Made by a program: the position numbers and the translations under genes. Source: Ferruginibacter sp. (GTDB lineage Bacteria > Bacteroidota > Bacteroidia > Chitinophagales > Chitinophagaceae). From it: a DNA stretch of 64,000 bases. Positions 45,725 through 54,306 of this stretch are shown here, piece after piece. How positions within the stretch are numbered: the stretch's first letter is position 1; each line of letters begins with the position of its first letter. Where the stretch lies: assembly GCA_013141115.1 (NCBI GenBank), contig JABFRP010000002.1, positions 1,538,647-1,602,646 of the forward strand, written 5' to 3'. The notes under the pieces are model-generated. The model ran no database searches, had not been told where the DNA came from, and saw only the letters and a list, made by a program, of their open reading frames with translations.

Positions 45725-45732
45725 CAAAAATA
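45725..45732 (-). promoter_or_regulatory. Promoter -7 element of mqnC
   Basis: TATTTTTG on the minus strand matches TAnnTTTG, 24 bases before the ATG at 45700. It rules out the longer start. Confidence 0.65.
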
Positions 45733-45767
45733 CATCCATTAGGTTGTATATTTATCTAATTGCTTTT

Positions 45768-46964
45768 ATGAAGAATATTTTTTGCATATTGCTGCTTGCT
45801 AATTGCCTGTTGCTTTATAGTAATTGCCGGGCACAGGAAATATTATCGCAGCCCGAAGCTAAACTCATCACCCGGTTTCCATTTAAACAATTCAGCGGCG
45901 GCGTAATGGTCATTCATGCAAGATTGGGCGATGTGCCCGATACCTTAAATTTTATTTTAGATACCGGCAGCGGAGGTATTTCTTTAGATTCAACCACCTG
46001 TGCCGATCTTAAGATTAAAAGTGTTGCAAGCGATACTACCATTACCGGCCTGGGCGGCGTACGCAAAGTGCCTTTTGTTTTTGATGAAACATTGCAGCTG
46101 CCCAATTTAGCGGTTAAACATTTAAATTTTCATGTTAATAATTACGAAGTACTAACCAGTGTTTATGGCGAAAAGGTGGATGGTATTGTGGGCTATAGTT
46201 TTTTTAGCAAATATATTGTGGCAATAGATTTTGATAGCAGTATGATTGAAGTGTATAGCCCCGGAAAAATAAAGTATCCCAATGGTGGCACCACATTACA
46301 CCCGGTTTTTACCGCATTACCCATACAATGGGTAAATTTTAAGGATAGAAAAAAAATGGGGTACAATTTTTATTTTGATACCGGTGCAGGCCTTTGCTTT
46401 TTAATGAGCGAACAGTTTGCAAAAGATAGCGCTGTAATGCTTAGCCGCCGTAAACCGGTGGTAACACAAGCACAAGGCATGGGTGGCAAACTGCAAATGC
46501 GGCTTACTATAGTTAAAGAAGTAAAACTGGGCCCTTACCGGTTTCACCAGGTGCCCACGTATTTATATGATGATGAATTTAATGTAACCTCTTTTCCATT
46601 TACCGGTGGCCTTATTGGTAACGATCTGTTGCGCCGTTTTAATATGGTATTAAATTATCCTAAAAGAGAAATTCACCTGCTGCCCAACAGCCATTTTAGA
46701 GAAAGCTTTGATTACGCCTATACCGGCCTGGGCATTTATTATGTAGATGGAAAAATTATGGTAGAAGATGTTATACCCGGCTCGCCTGCTGATAAAGCAA
46801 AATTTATGGCGGGTGACGAGGTATTTGCTGTGGGCAATAATTTTTCGCATAATATCAATACTTATAAAAACATGTTGCAAATACCCAGCGAGCAGGTAAA
46901 AGTAATTATAAAAAGAAACGAACAGTTGATAATGCTCACGCTTTATACCTTAAGTATACGTTAA
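45768..46964 (+). CDS. Retropepsin-like aspartyl protease with PDZ domain
   Basis: A 398-residue exported protein. The ATG at 45768 (MKNIFCILLLANC) is preferred over an in-frame TTG at 45744, giving a normal signal peptide. Two aspartyl protease motifs occur: FILDTGSGG (Asp65) and YFDTGAGLCF (about Asp205), as in gene-fused retropepsin-like enzymes. The end (about 310-398) is a PDZ domain (GIYYVDGKIMVEDVIPGSPADKAKFM...). Such proteins are widespread in Bacteroidota and probably act in the periplasm on unknown peptides. The M16 peptidase gene follows with its own promoter. Confidence 0.88.
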   Translation: MKNIFCILLLANCLLLYSNCRAQEILSQPEAKLITRFPFKQFSGGVMVIHARLGDVPDTLNFILDTGSGGISLDSTTCADLKIKSVASDTTITGLGGVRKVPFVFDETLQLPNLAVKHLNFHVNNYEVLTSVYGEKVDGIVGYSFFSKYIVAIDFDSSMIEVYSPGKIKYPNGGTTLHPVFTALPIQWVNFKDRKKMGYNFYFDTGAGLCFLMSEQFAKDSAVMLSRRKPVVTQAQGMGGKLQMRLTIVKEVKLGPYRFHQVPTYLYDDEFNVTSFPFTGGLIGNDLLRRFNMVLNYPKREIHLLPNSHFRESFDYAYTGLGIYYVDGKIMVEDVIPGSPADKAKFMAGDEVFAVGNNFSHNINTYKNMLQIPSEQVKVIIKRNEQLIMLTLYTLSIR

Positions 46965-46991
46965 GCGGCAAATAACTACAAGTTCAATCCT

Positions 46992-46999
46992 TACCTTTG
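46992..46999 (+). promoter_or_regulatory. Promoter -7 element of the M16 peptidase gene
   Basis: TACCTTTG matches TAnnTTTG and is only 4 bases before the ATG at 47004, so the message would be leaderless or nearly so. Confidence 0.6.
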
Positions 47000-47003
47000 C
47001 AGT

Positions 47004-48239
47004 ATGATTCAGTTTGAAAGATTTGTATTATCCAATGGATTAAAAGTGCTGGTGCATGAAGATAAAAGCACCCCGATGGCAGTGGTAAATGTTTTGTATG
47101 ATGTAGGTGCAAGAGATGAAGACCCTAACAGAACCGGCTTTGCCCATTTGTTTGAACATTTAATGTTTGGCGGCAGTGTAAATATTCCCAGTTACGATGA
47201 ACCATTACAGGTAGCTGGAGGAGAAAATAATGCCTTTACCACTAACGACCTTACCAACTATTATTGCCAGCTGCCGGCCGAAAATATTGAAACTGCTTTC
47301 TGGCTGGAAAGCGATCGTATGCTATCACTAGCTTTTGGTAAAAAAAGTTTAGATACGCAGCGTAAAGTAGTTTGCGAAGAGTTTAAAGAACATTACATCA
47401 ATAAGCCTTATGGCGATGTATGGCACAAAATGCGAGAGCTGGCTTATACCACTCACCCTTACCGGTGGATGACGATTGGCAAAGAATTAAGCCATATTGA
47501 AACAGCAACTTTAGAAGATGTAAAAGCTTTCTTTTTTAAACACTACACGCCCAGCAATGCTATTTTAGTAGTTGCCGGCAATATTACGGTTGATAAAGTA
47601 AAAGAACTGGCCCAAAAATGGTTTGGCCCAATTGCTGCCGGAGAAAAGTATGTACGTGATCTGCCGCAGGAACCTAAGCAAACCGCACCAAGAACATTAG
47701 AAGTAAAAGCTAATGTGCCGCTGGATGCTTTGTATAAATGCTGGCATATTTATTCCCGTACAGACAGCAGGTATTACACTGCCGATTTAATTGGCGAAAT
47801 TTTAGGAGGTGGCGCATCATCAAGATTATTTCAGGTATTGGTAAAAGAAAAAAAACTCTTTAGTAATATAGATTGCTACCACATGGGCAGTACCGATACT
47901 GGTCTTTTAACCATTGAAGGAAAGCTGGTAAAAGGTGTAAATATAAAAGATGCCGAAGCTGCTTTGAACGAAGAAATAAAAAAATTACAACAACTGGGTG
48001 TTACAGATAAAGAACTGGAAAAAGTAAAAAACAAAACCGAAAGTATGATGGCATTTGAAGACATGACAGTGATGAACCGTGCTGCCAGCATTGCCATGTA
48101 TGAACTTTTGGGAGATGCAGATTTAATAAATAAAGAATTAGAAATGTACCAGGCCGTAACTGCTGAAGAAATTGCCAAAGAGTGCCACGTGATTTTTGAT
48201 GAAAATAATTGTAACACATTGTACTACCTGGCCAATTAA
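47004..48239 (+). CDS. M16-family zinc peptidase, catalytic subunit
   Basis: A 411-residue insulinase-like peptidase. The inverted zinc motif HLFEH (His48, Glu51, His52) and the later glutamate in the KVVCEEFKEHY region are in place, as is the GGGASSRLFQVL segment of the second half. M16 enzymes usually work as dimers of an active and an inactive subunit; the next gene, 14 bases downstream, encodes the missing half. There is no signal peptide. The dimer would degrade peptides inside the cell. A TAnnTTTG promoter lies directly before the start. Confidence 0.94.
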   Translation: MIQFERFVLSNGLKVLVHEDKSTPMAVVNVLYDVGARDEDPNRTGFAHLFEHLMFGGSVNIPSYDEPLQVAGGENNAFTTNDLTNYYCQLPAENIETAFWLESDRMLSLAFGKKSLDTQRKVVCEEFKEHYINKPYGDVWHKMRELAYTTHPYRWMTIGKELSHIETATLEDVKAFFFKHYTPSNAILVVAGNITVDKVKELAQKWFGPIAAGEKYVRDLPQEPKQTAPRTLEVKANVPLDALYKCWHIYSRTDSRYYTADLIGEILGGGASSRLFQVLVKEKKLFSNIDCYHMGSTDTGLLTIEGKLVKGVNIKDAEAALNEEIKKLQQLGVTDKELEKVKNKTESMMAFEDMTVMNRAASIAMYELLGDADLINKELEMYQAVTAEEIAKECHVIFDENNCNTLYYLAN

Positions 48240-48253
48240 AACAACAACAAAAA

Positions 48254-49534
48254 ATGTTAAACAGAACAATAGCCCCACCAATAAAAGACGCCATAGAATT
48301 TGATCTTCAATTAAAGCCCTATACTTTTTTTGAATTAGATAATGGTGTGCCCGTTTATACTATTGATGCAGGTACGCAGGAAGTATTTCAAATGGAAATG
48401 GTTTTTTATGCCGGCAACTTTTTTGAACAACAAAAGCTGGTAGCAGGCGCCACTAATTTTTTACTTAAAAATGGTACCAGTACCAAAACTGCTTTTGAAA
48501 TTAACGAAGCGTTTGAATATTATGGTGCCCATTGCGCCAGGGCCTGCTATAACGAAACAGCGGTGATCAGTTTATCTTCTTTAAATAAATGTATTGACAA
48601 ATTATTGCCGGTAATTAAAGAGATGATTACCGATGCTGTTTTTTTAGAAGAAGAATTGGCTACCTATAAACAAAACAGCAAACAGCGCCTGAGTGTAAAT
48701 TTAAAAAAGAGCGAATTTGTTGCAGCCCGTTTAATTGATGCGTATGTATATGGCGAAAGTCATCCTTACGGCACGTACACCAATCCCGAAGATATTGATG
48801 CGTTAAACACCGCACAGTTAAAAGACTTTTTTAAACAATATTATCTTAACGGGCAATGTGTAATTTTTGTAAGCGGCAAATTACCAGCTAACCTTAAAGA
48901 ACAACTAAACAATAATTTTGGTGCATTAAGTTTAAGTAAACTAAAATCGGCAATACCCAACCCGGTAATGACCCCTGCTACAGAAAAAAAATACCGCATA
49001 CAAAATGATGCCGAAGGTGTGCAGGGCGCTATAAGAATTGCACGGCATTTCCCTAACCGGCACCACCCCGATTTTATGAAGGTGATGGTATTAAATACTT
49101 TGTTGGGTGGTTATTTTGGCAGCAGGTTAATGAGTAATATACGGGAAGATAAAGGCTACACATACGGTATACACAGTTATGTGCAAAACCATTTACAACC
49201 CACCGCATGGATGATAAGTACCGAAGCTGGTAAAGATGTAATCGAAGCAACCATAGAAGAAGTGTATAAAGAAATGAAATTGTTAAGGGAAGAGCTGGTA
49301 GATGAAGAGGAATTATTATTAGTGCGTAATTATTTAATTGGCACCATACTCGGTGATCTGGATGGCCCTTTTCAAATTATGGGCAGGTGGAAAAATTTAA
49401 TTTTAAATAATCTGGGCGAAAAATATTTTTACGATTCGGTACAAACCATAAAAACCATACCGGCAGAAGAAATAAGGGAGCTGGCAAAAAAATATTTAAA
49501 TCCTGAGGATTTTTACGAACTAATTGTAACTTAG
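48254..49534 (+). CDS. M16-family peptidase, non-catalytic partner
   Basis: A 426-residue M16-fold protein lacking the HxxEH motif: the matching place reads GATNFLLKNGTSTKTAFE. The GGYFGSRLMSNIREDKGYTYG segment near residue 270 is the conserved Arg/Tyr loop by which such subunits bind substrate in the closed dimer. It is therefore the partner of the zinc subunit encoded just upstream, as in other two-gene M16 pairs. The next gene, a small membrane protein, begins 3 bases after its stop. Confidence 0.93.
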   Translation: MLNRTIAPPIKDAIEFDLQLKPYTFFELDNGVPVYTIDAGTQEVFQMEMVFYAGNFFEQQKLVAGATNFLLKNGTSTKTAFEINEAFEYYGAHCARACYNETAVISLSSLNKCIDKLLPVIKEMITDAVFLEEELATYKQNSKQRLSVNLKKSEFVAARLIDAYVYGESHPYGTYTNPEDIDALNTAQLKDFFKQYYLNGQCVIFVSGKLPANLKEQLNNNFGALSLSKLKSAIPNPVMTPATEKKYRIQNDAEGVQGAIRIARHFPNRHHPDFMKVMVLNTLLGGYFGSRLMSNIREDKGYTYGIHSYVQNHLQPTAWMISTEAGKDVIEATIEEVYKEMKLLREELVDEEELLLVRNYLIGTILGDLDGPFQIMGRWKNLILNNLGEKYFYDSVQTIKTIPAEEIRELAKKYLNPEDFYELIVT

Positions 49535-49537
49535 AAT

Positions 49538-49906
49538 ATGCAAAAGTGGCTGATTAAAATATTGGTATGTGCTGTTAATGTTTTTATACTGGCGTATATT
49601 TTACCGGGTATAGAAATTAAAGACATGCTTACGGCATTAATTGTAGCCGTAGTATTATCTTTTTTAGATGCTATTGTAAAGCCATTACTGGTATTGCTAA
49701 CATTGCCGGCAACCATACTTACACTGGGCTTATTTTTATTTGTAATTAATGCCTGTATTATTTTAATCGACGATCATTTTGTAGGCGGCTTTAAGGTAGA
49801 AAGTTTTTGGCATGCATTATTATTTAGTGTGTTACTTTCTTTCTTTAATTCGTTTGTACATAAAAAAGCTTTTCCCGAAAAAGAAAAACAATCAACGGGC
49901 TATTGA
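49538..49906 (+). CDS. Phage holin family 4-type membrane protein
   Basis: A 122-residue inner-membrane protein with four hydrophobic segments. The run IEIKDMLTALIVAVVLSFLD and IVKPLLVLLTLPATILTLGL is characteristic of the widespread 'phage holin 4' family, which is not known to be phage-linked in most bacteria. Co-transcription with the M16 pair (3-base gap) suggests a chromosomal role. There are no other phage genes nearby. Function unknown. Confidence 0.88.
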   Translation: MQKWLIKILVCAVNVFILAYILPGIEIKDMLTALIVAVVLSFLDAIVKPLLVLLTLPATILTLGLFLFVINACIILIDDHFVGGFKVESFWHALLFSVLLSFFNSFVHKKAFPEKEKQSTGY

Positions 49907-49918
49907 TTACAAAATAAA

Positions 49919-49944
49919 AAGAGCTGGCCAAGCCAACTCTCTTT
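49919..49944 (+). terminator. Terminator after the M16 operon
   Basis: An imperfect 9-bp stem AGAGCTGGC / GCCAACTCT with a CAA loop and flanking A and T runs lies just after the small membrane protein gene. Confidence 0.65.
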
Positions 49945-49993
49945 AAACTTTCAGTTTCCCGGGTAATTTTTTCTCAGCGTTTTCAGCATGCCA

Positions 49994-51148
49994 TTACTCA
50001 ATCTTCATATTATAGCGCTTAGCCTGTTCTTTAATTATTTTTTCTACTTCGGTTTCTAAAGTAGCAGCATTGTTTTTATTAGCTGCATTCTTTGCTTTTT
50101 CTGCCGCTATATAAGCATCTCTTTTAGCGTTTAATGTTTCAATTTCTTTTTGAGCTGCAGATCTTTGTTGCCTTTTTACTTCCACAATTTGTTCCAGTTC
50201 TTCATTGGTTTTCTTCTGCAGGCTGTCTGGCAAAGTCTTTCTGTCTATTTTAGCTATAGCATCTTTATCTTTCTCTTTAGCATCTACAAGGTCCCAGCTG
50301 GCCTGGTTATATATCTTACTGTTACCTTTTACTTTAGTTCTTTTTATACCAGCCGATTTACTCATACTGCTGTTCATGGCATCCACTGCAACCACTTCCC
50401 TCATTTTATTATAACCAAAAGAATTGTACGCCATATAAGTTTGGTTTAAAGTACCGTTCATGGTAATAATTAAACTATCATAGGGTGTGGGTATATCATC
50501 AATTTTATCATTTTGATTAATGTTGGTAAAACTGCCATTACCACATTCGCTGTTTAAATTCCAGTGTTCTCTGATGCCCTGCATCCTGTCGCCGCAATAA
50601 ATGGTATTTACAATTACGCCTTTGTTTTTAGCATCGTTGCAGGAGCTGGTGTATAATACATTGCCCTGCAAAAAATCTTCGTTGCCGGCAATAAAAATTA
50701 CTTTATAATTTTCCGGTGCTGCATCCCATTGCAATTCTTTTAAAGACGTTTGTATTACCTGGCCGCAATATTCATCGCCGCCATTGGTCTTTAAACTAAA
50801 TAATATTTTAGATAAACTATCCAGGTCGCTGGTAAAGCCACTCAGTTGTTTTACATAACCCGCTTTAATATCATTGGTGCTTCTGCCATATTCATATAAG
50901 GCAATTTCAATTTGTGGCGATACATCAGCACTGCATTTTGCTTTGCCCATGGTACTCACCATATTCCACAATTGGGCTTTGGCTTGCTCTATCAATCCAT
51001 CCATACTGCCACTTACATCTAATAAAATAGCAGCCTGTATTTTGGGCTGCACGGGTTTTTTATGTTGTGGTTTGCCGGTAAATGAAATTAATGTTATTAA
51101 ACCGGCAATAGAAAAAAGGGCGAAGAATGCTTTAGCGGAAATTTTCAT
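49994..51148 (-). CDS. VWA-domain exported protein
   Basis: A 384-residue protein; the ATG at 51148 (MKISAKAFFALFSIAG) gives a signal or membrane anchor, while the in-frame extension to 51193 does not. A von Willebrand factor A domain (about 38-230) has the metal site start ILLDVSGSMDG (Asp44) and binds divalent metal. The C-terminal third (about 285-380) is a charged coiled coil with Lys, Glu, Ala and Asn. VWA proteins commonly serve as adhesion or assembly factors. It stands alone, convergent with the M16 operon and divergent from the E1 gene. Confidence 0.88.
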   Translation of the reverse strand: MKISAKAFFALFSIAGLITLISFTGKPQHKKPVQPKIQAAILLDVSGSMDGLIEQAKAQLWNMVSTMGKAKCSADVSPQIEIALYEYGRSTNDIKAGYVKQLSGFTSDLDSLSKILFSLKTNGGDEYCGQVIQTSLKELQWDAAPENYKVIFIAGNEDFLQGNVLYTSSCNDAKNKGVIVNTIYCGDRMQGIREHWNLNSECGNGSFTNINQNDKIDDIPTPYDSLIITMNGTLNQTYMAYNSFGYNKMREVVAVDAMNSSMSKSAGIKRTKVKGNSKIYNQASWDLVDAKEKDKDAIAKIDRKTLPDSLQKKTNEELEQIVEVKRQQRSAAQKEIETLNAKRDAYIAAEKAKNAANKNNAATLETEVEKIIKEQAKRYNMKIE

Positions 51149-51228
51149 AAACAATAATTTTTGAGTAAGATGCAGCATAAAACAGGATTGCACAAAGATT
51201 TTTTGTTAAAGAAAACAAAAGTTGTTTC

Positions 51229-51365
51229 ACAGGCATGGAAGCACAGAAAAATCCAATTGAATCACCTACCTTTTTTCCTTCTGTGTTTTTTTGCCGCAGG
51301 CAAAACCTGTATTAATCCTTGCTAATTTGTGCAATCCGTGGCTAACCTTTTTGCCGCAGGCAAAA
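51229..51365. repeat. Cluster of dispersed palindromic repeats upstream of the E1 gene
   Basis: Two copies of TTTGCCGCAGGCAAA (51290-51304 and 51350-51364) lie exactly 60 bases apart; a third is at 28591. Between them is TGTGCAATCCGTGGCTAA, matching the right arm of the repeat at 28540-28627. The bases before the first copy (CACAG...GCACAGAAAAA and CTTCTGTGTTTTTTT) are themselves partly complementary. The gene's own promoter begins immediately after the last copy. Confidence 0.75.
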
Positions 51366-51375
51366 CATCTTTGTT

Positions 51376-51383
51376 TACATTTG
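51376..51383 (+). promoter_or_regulatory. Promoter -7 element of the E1 gene
   Basis: TACATTTG matches TAnnTTTG, 19 bases before the ATG at 51402. A TTG lies 22 bases upstream within the last palindrome copy, so the repeat may supply the -33 element. Confidence 0.6.
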
Positions 51384-51401
51384 TATTACTCAAACAACGA
51401 T

Positions 51402-53411
51402 ATGCAATTCGAGAAAAAAAATCTTTCCCATACCGACCTGATACAATTTTACAGATCCCTTCTTTTACCGAGGATGATAGAAGAAAAAATGCTGGTATTA
51501 TTAAGGCAGGGCAAAATAAGTAAATGGTTCAGCGGCATTGGTCAGGAAGCTATTTCGGTTGGTGCAACACTGGCATTACAGCAAGATGAATGGGTGATGC
51601 CTTTACACAGAAACCTGGGTGTTTTTACTACCCGCAATATGCCGCTGAGTAAATTATTTATGCAGTGGCAGGGTAATAAAGAAGGCTATAGCAAAGGGCG
51701 GGAAAGAAGTTTTCATTTTGGCAGTAAGCAACATCATATTTGTGGCATGATATCACATTTGGGTCCGCAATTGGCTATTGCAGATGGTGTGGCATTGGCA
51801 TATAAATTAAAAGACGAACAAAAAGTATCTGTAGCATTTAGTGGTGATGGCGGTACCAGCGAAGGCGATTTTCACGAAGCATTAAATGTGGCTGCAGTGT
51901 GGGACTTACCCGTAATTTTTATTATTGAAAATAACGGGTACGGATTAAGCACACCGGTAAGCGAACAATACCGTTGCTTTAGTTTGGTAGATAAAGCCAA
52001 AGGCTATGGTATGGAAGGTATTCGTATAGACGGTAATAATTTGCTGGAAGTATATGATACCATTAAAGGCGTAAGAGACTATTGCATACAAAATCAAAAA
52101 CCTTATTTAGTAGAGTGCACAACTTTTAGAATGCGTGGGCACGAAGAAGCCAGCGGCGTTAAATATGTGCCGCCGGAATTATTTGAACTGTGGGCAAAGA
52201 AGGATCCTGTAAAAAATTATGAGCAATATCTTTTTGACGAAAAAGTTTTAAGCGCAACTGAAATAGATGCTATAAAAAATGAAACCAAACAATATATAGA
52301 AAGTGAATTGCAAATTGCCGGCGAAGCAAAACCAATGGAGGTGAATATGGCAGAAGAGTTGAACGATGTGTATGCGCCGTCAGTAGTGAGTAGTGAATCG
52401 TCAGTAAAGCAGTATACTTACGGCAACTCCACTCACCATTCACCTTCTCACGACAAACGTTTTATTGATGGTATTAAAGAAGGGCTGCAACAAAGTATGG
52501 TCAAACATCCCAACCTTATTTTAATGGGGCAGGATATTGCAGAGTATGGTGGTGCTTTTAAAATTACCGAAGGTTTTGTAAATGAATTTGGAAAAGACAG
52601 AATTAGAAACACACCTATTTGCGAAAGTGCTATTGTAGGCGCTGCATTGGGTTTAAGTTTAGAAGGATACAAAGCAGTAATGGAAATGCAATTTGCCGAT
52701 TTTGTAACGGTGGGCTTTAATCAAATAATAAATAACCTTGCTAAAATACATTACCGCTGGGGGCAAAATGCCGATGTGGTGATACGTATGCCAACAGGTG
52801 GTGGCGTAGGTGCAGGGCCATTTCATAGCCAAAGTAATGAAGCCTGGTTTGTACACACGCCCGGATTAAAAGTGGTTTATCCAAGTACACCTATGGATGC
52901 AAAAGGATTATTGATTGCAGCCATTAACGACCCTAACCCGGTTTTATATTTTGAGCACAAAGCTTTGTACCGAAGTGTAAGCGGCGATGTGCCCGATGAA
53001 TATTACGAAGTGGAAATTGGTAAAGCTAAAACAGTGCAACATGGTAGCGACATCACGATAATTACTTATGGTGCCGGCGTGCATTGGGCAATAGATTATG
53101 CTGGTAAAAATAAAAATATCAGTATCGGAATTTTAGATTTAAGAACATTATTGCCTTTAGATTATGATGCTATTGAAGAGGCCGTTGCAGCAACAGGCAA
53201 GGTTTTAATTTTACACGAAGACACACTAACCGGTGGCATTGGCGGCGAAGTAGCGGCATGGATAGCCGAAAATTGTTTTAACTATTTAGATGCGCCGGTA
53301 ATGCGCTGCGCAAGTTTAGATACGCCTATTCCTTTTAATTTAGAGCTGGAGAAAAATTTTATGGCGTACAGCAGGCTGGGGGAATGTGTACATAAATTGA
53401 TGCAGTATTAA
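51402..53411 (+). CDS. Fused 2-oxoacid dehydrogenase E1 (alpha and beta)
   Basis: A 669-residue thiamine-diphosphate enzyme with both E1 subunits in one chain. The alpha half (about 1-320) has HRNLGVFTTRNM, the TPP motif GDGGTSEGDFHEALNVAA ... IENN, and FRMRGHEE. The beta half (about 350-669) has LILMGQDIAEYGGAFK, PICESAIVGAALGLSLEG and DLRTLLPLDYDAI. It decarboxylates a 2-oxo acid, probably a branched-chain one, for transfer to a lipoylated E2; the substrate is not certain. ATG 51402 (MQFEKKNLSH) is chosen because a longer frame from 51291 starts inside repeats. The linker (about 327-350) is encoded by an in-frame palindromic repeat. Confidence 0.92.
   Translation: MQFEKKNLSHTDLIQFYRSLLLPRMIEEKMLVLLRQGKISKWFSGIGQEAISVGATLALQQDEWVMPLHRNLGVFTTRNMPLSKLFMQWQGNKEGYSKGRERSFHFGSKQHHICGMISHLGPQLAIADGVALAYKLKDEQKVSVAFSGDGGTSEGDFHEALNVAAVWDLPVIFIIENNGYGLSTPVSEQYRCFSLVDKAKGYGMEGIRIDGNNLLEVYDTIKGVRDYCIQNQKPYLVECTTFRMRGHEEASGVKYVPPELFELWAKKDPVKNYEQYLFDEKVLSATEIDAIKNETKQYIESELQIAGEAKPMEVNMAEELNDVYAPSVVSSESSVKQYTYGNSTHHSPSHDKRFIDGIKEGLQQSMVKHPNLILMGQDIAEYGGAFKITEGFVNEFGKDRIRNTPICESAIVGAALGLSLEGYKAVMEMQFADFVTVGFNQIINNLAKIHYRWGQNADVVIRMPTGGGVGAGPFHSQSNEAWFVHTPGLKVVYPSTPMDAKGLLIAAINDPNPVLYFEHKALYRSVSGDVPDEYYEVEIGKAKTVQHGSDITIITYGAGVHWAIDYAGKNKNISIGILDLRTLLPLDYDAIEEAVAATGKVLILHEDTLTGGIGGEVAAWIAENCFNYLDAPVMRCASLDTPIPFNLELEKNFMAYSRLGECVHKLMQY
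52383..52453. repeat. Palindromic repeat inside the E1 linker
   Basis: The left arm GTAGTGAGTAGTGAATCGTC (52383-52402) is answered by ACTCACCATTCACCTTCTCA (52430-52449) and flanks as an imperfect inverted copy. It encodes a Ser/His/Thr-rich stretch between the alpha and beta halves of the E1 fusion. The arms resemble 'GTGAGTAGTGAAT' dispersed repeats. Confidence 0.7.
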
Positions 53412-53420
53412 AGTAAACAT

Positions 53421-53987
53421 ATGCCAGATATTTTTATAATAGCAGGTTGCAATGGTGCTGGTAAAACAACTGCAGCATATAACCTTTTGCCCGAAGTTTT
53501 TAAAACAGTGGAGTTTGTAAATGCTGACGAAATTGCCAGAGGACTATCACCATTAAATGCAGAAGCTGTTGCCTTTCAGGCGGGGAGAATTATGATTGAA
53601 AGAATTAAATATTTAATAGCATTTAATAAAAGTTTTTCTTTTGAAACAACATTGTCAGGATTATCTTATTTAAGATTAATAAAAGAAGCAAACCAAAAAG
53701 GATATGGTGTTACTTTTTTCTTCGTTTATCTGAATAGTATTGAGCTTGCAAAAAACAGGGTTGCATTAAGAGTAAGTAAAGGCGGGCATAATATACCCGA
53801 AGATGTAATTGAGAGGAGATACAATAAAGGACTTCAAAATTTTTCGAAGTATGCTGCTTTAGCTGATGATTGGTATTTACTTGACAATTCAGGCGGTGAA
53901 TATGAATTGATTGCAAAAAATATTGCAGACGAAAAAGAAATCATTAATTTTGAATTGTACAAAAAAATTACAGGCAGTGATAATTAA
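53421..53987 (+). CDS. Zeta-toxin-like P-loop kinase
   Basis: A 188-residue P-loop protein. The Walker A motif is AGCNGAGKTT (Gly9 to Thr17), followed by EFVNADEIARGLSP, which matches zeta toxins that phosphorylate UDP-GlcNAc, and a later basic segment KNRVALRVSKGGHNIPEDV with the Arg pair seen in such kinases. Its usual role is to poison cell-wall synthesis when its antitoxin is lost; the target here is unproven. It starts 9 bases after the E1 gene and overlaps the small gene that follows. A housekeeping P-loop kinase remains an alternative. Confidence 0.8.
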   Translation: MPDIFIIAGCNGAGKTTAAYNLLPEVFKTVEFVNADEIARGLSPLNAEAVAFQAGRIMIERIKYLIAFNKSFSFETTLSGLSYLRLIKEANQKGYGVTFFFVYLNSIELAKNRVALRVSKGGHNIPEDVIERRYNKGLQNFSKYAALADDWYLLDNSGGEYELIAKNIADEKEIINFELYKKITGSDN

Positions 53988-54138
53988 GAAAAAAAGAGAA
54001 GACCTGAGTGAAAAAATTAAAATTGCTTTAGATAAAGGCATTCAAAAACTTATTGCCGAAACCAAAGCCGCCAACTCTTACCTTGTAATTGCTGATAAAA
54101 ACGGCAAAATAAAAAAAATCCCCGCCAAAGATTTATAA
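53977..54138 (+). CDS. Small protein overlapping the zeta-like kinase gene
   Basis: A 53-residue protein read from a GTG at 53977, overlapping the last 11 bases of the kinase gene in another frame. The sequence is charged: KKKREDLSEKIKIALDKG and then a small Asp/Lys-rich end LVIADKNGKIKKIPAKDL. Being tiny, basic and overlapping, it is placed as an antitoxin or accessory partner would be. An ATG at 53911 in the same frame lies deep inside the kinase gene and is thought less likely. No homology is asserted. Confidence 0.55.
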   Translation: MIIKKKREDLSEKIKIALDKGIQKLIAETKAANSYLVIADKNGKIKKIPAKDL

Positions 54139-54306
54139 AAGTATCCACGTTTTTAAATTTCATTTTATTTTTTCGTTTATTAAATGCACTGGTTGTGCGT
54201 TGCGGCTTACTGAAGTGCCTCATTATCTTTTACAATAGAATTGATTGGGGTAACAGCGTACAAATAAATCAACCAATAATAATTATAAAAACACATTTCA
54301 CCAATT

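Noticed and set aside
49538..49906. A holin-family gene as a sign of a prophage.
   Set aside because: This membrane family is common on chromosomes, it is co-transcribed with an M16 peptidase pair, and no capsid, tail, integrase or lysin gene is near.
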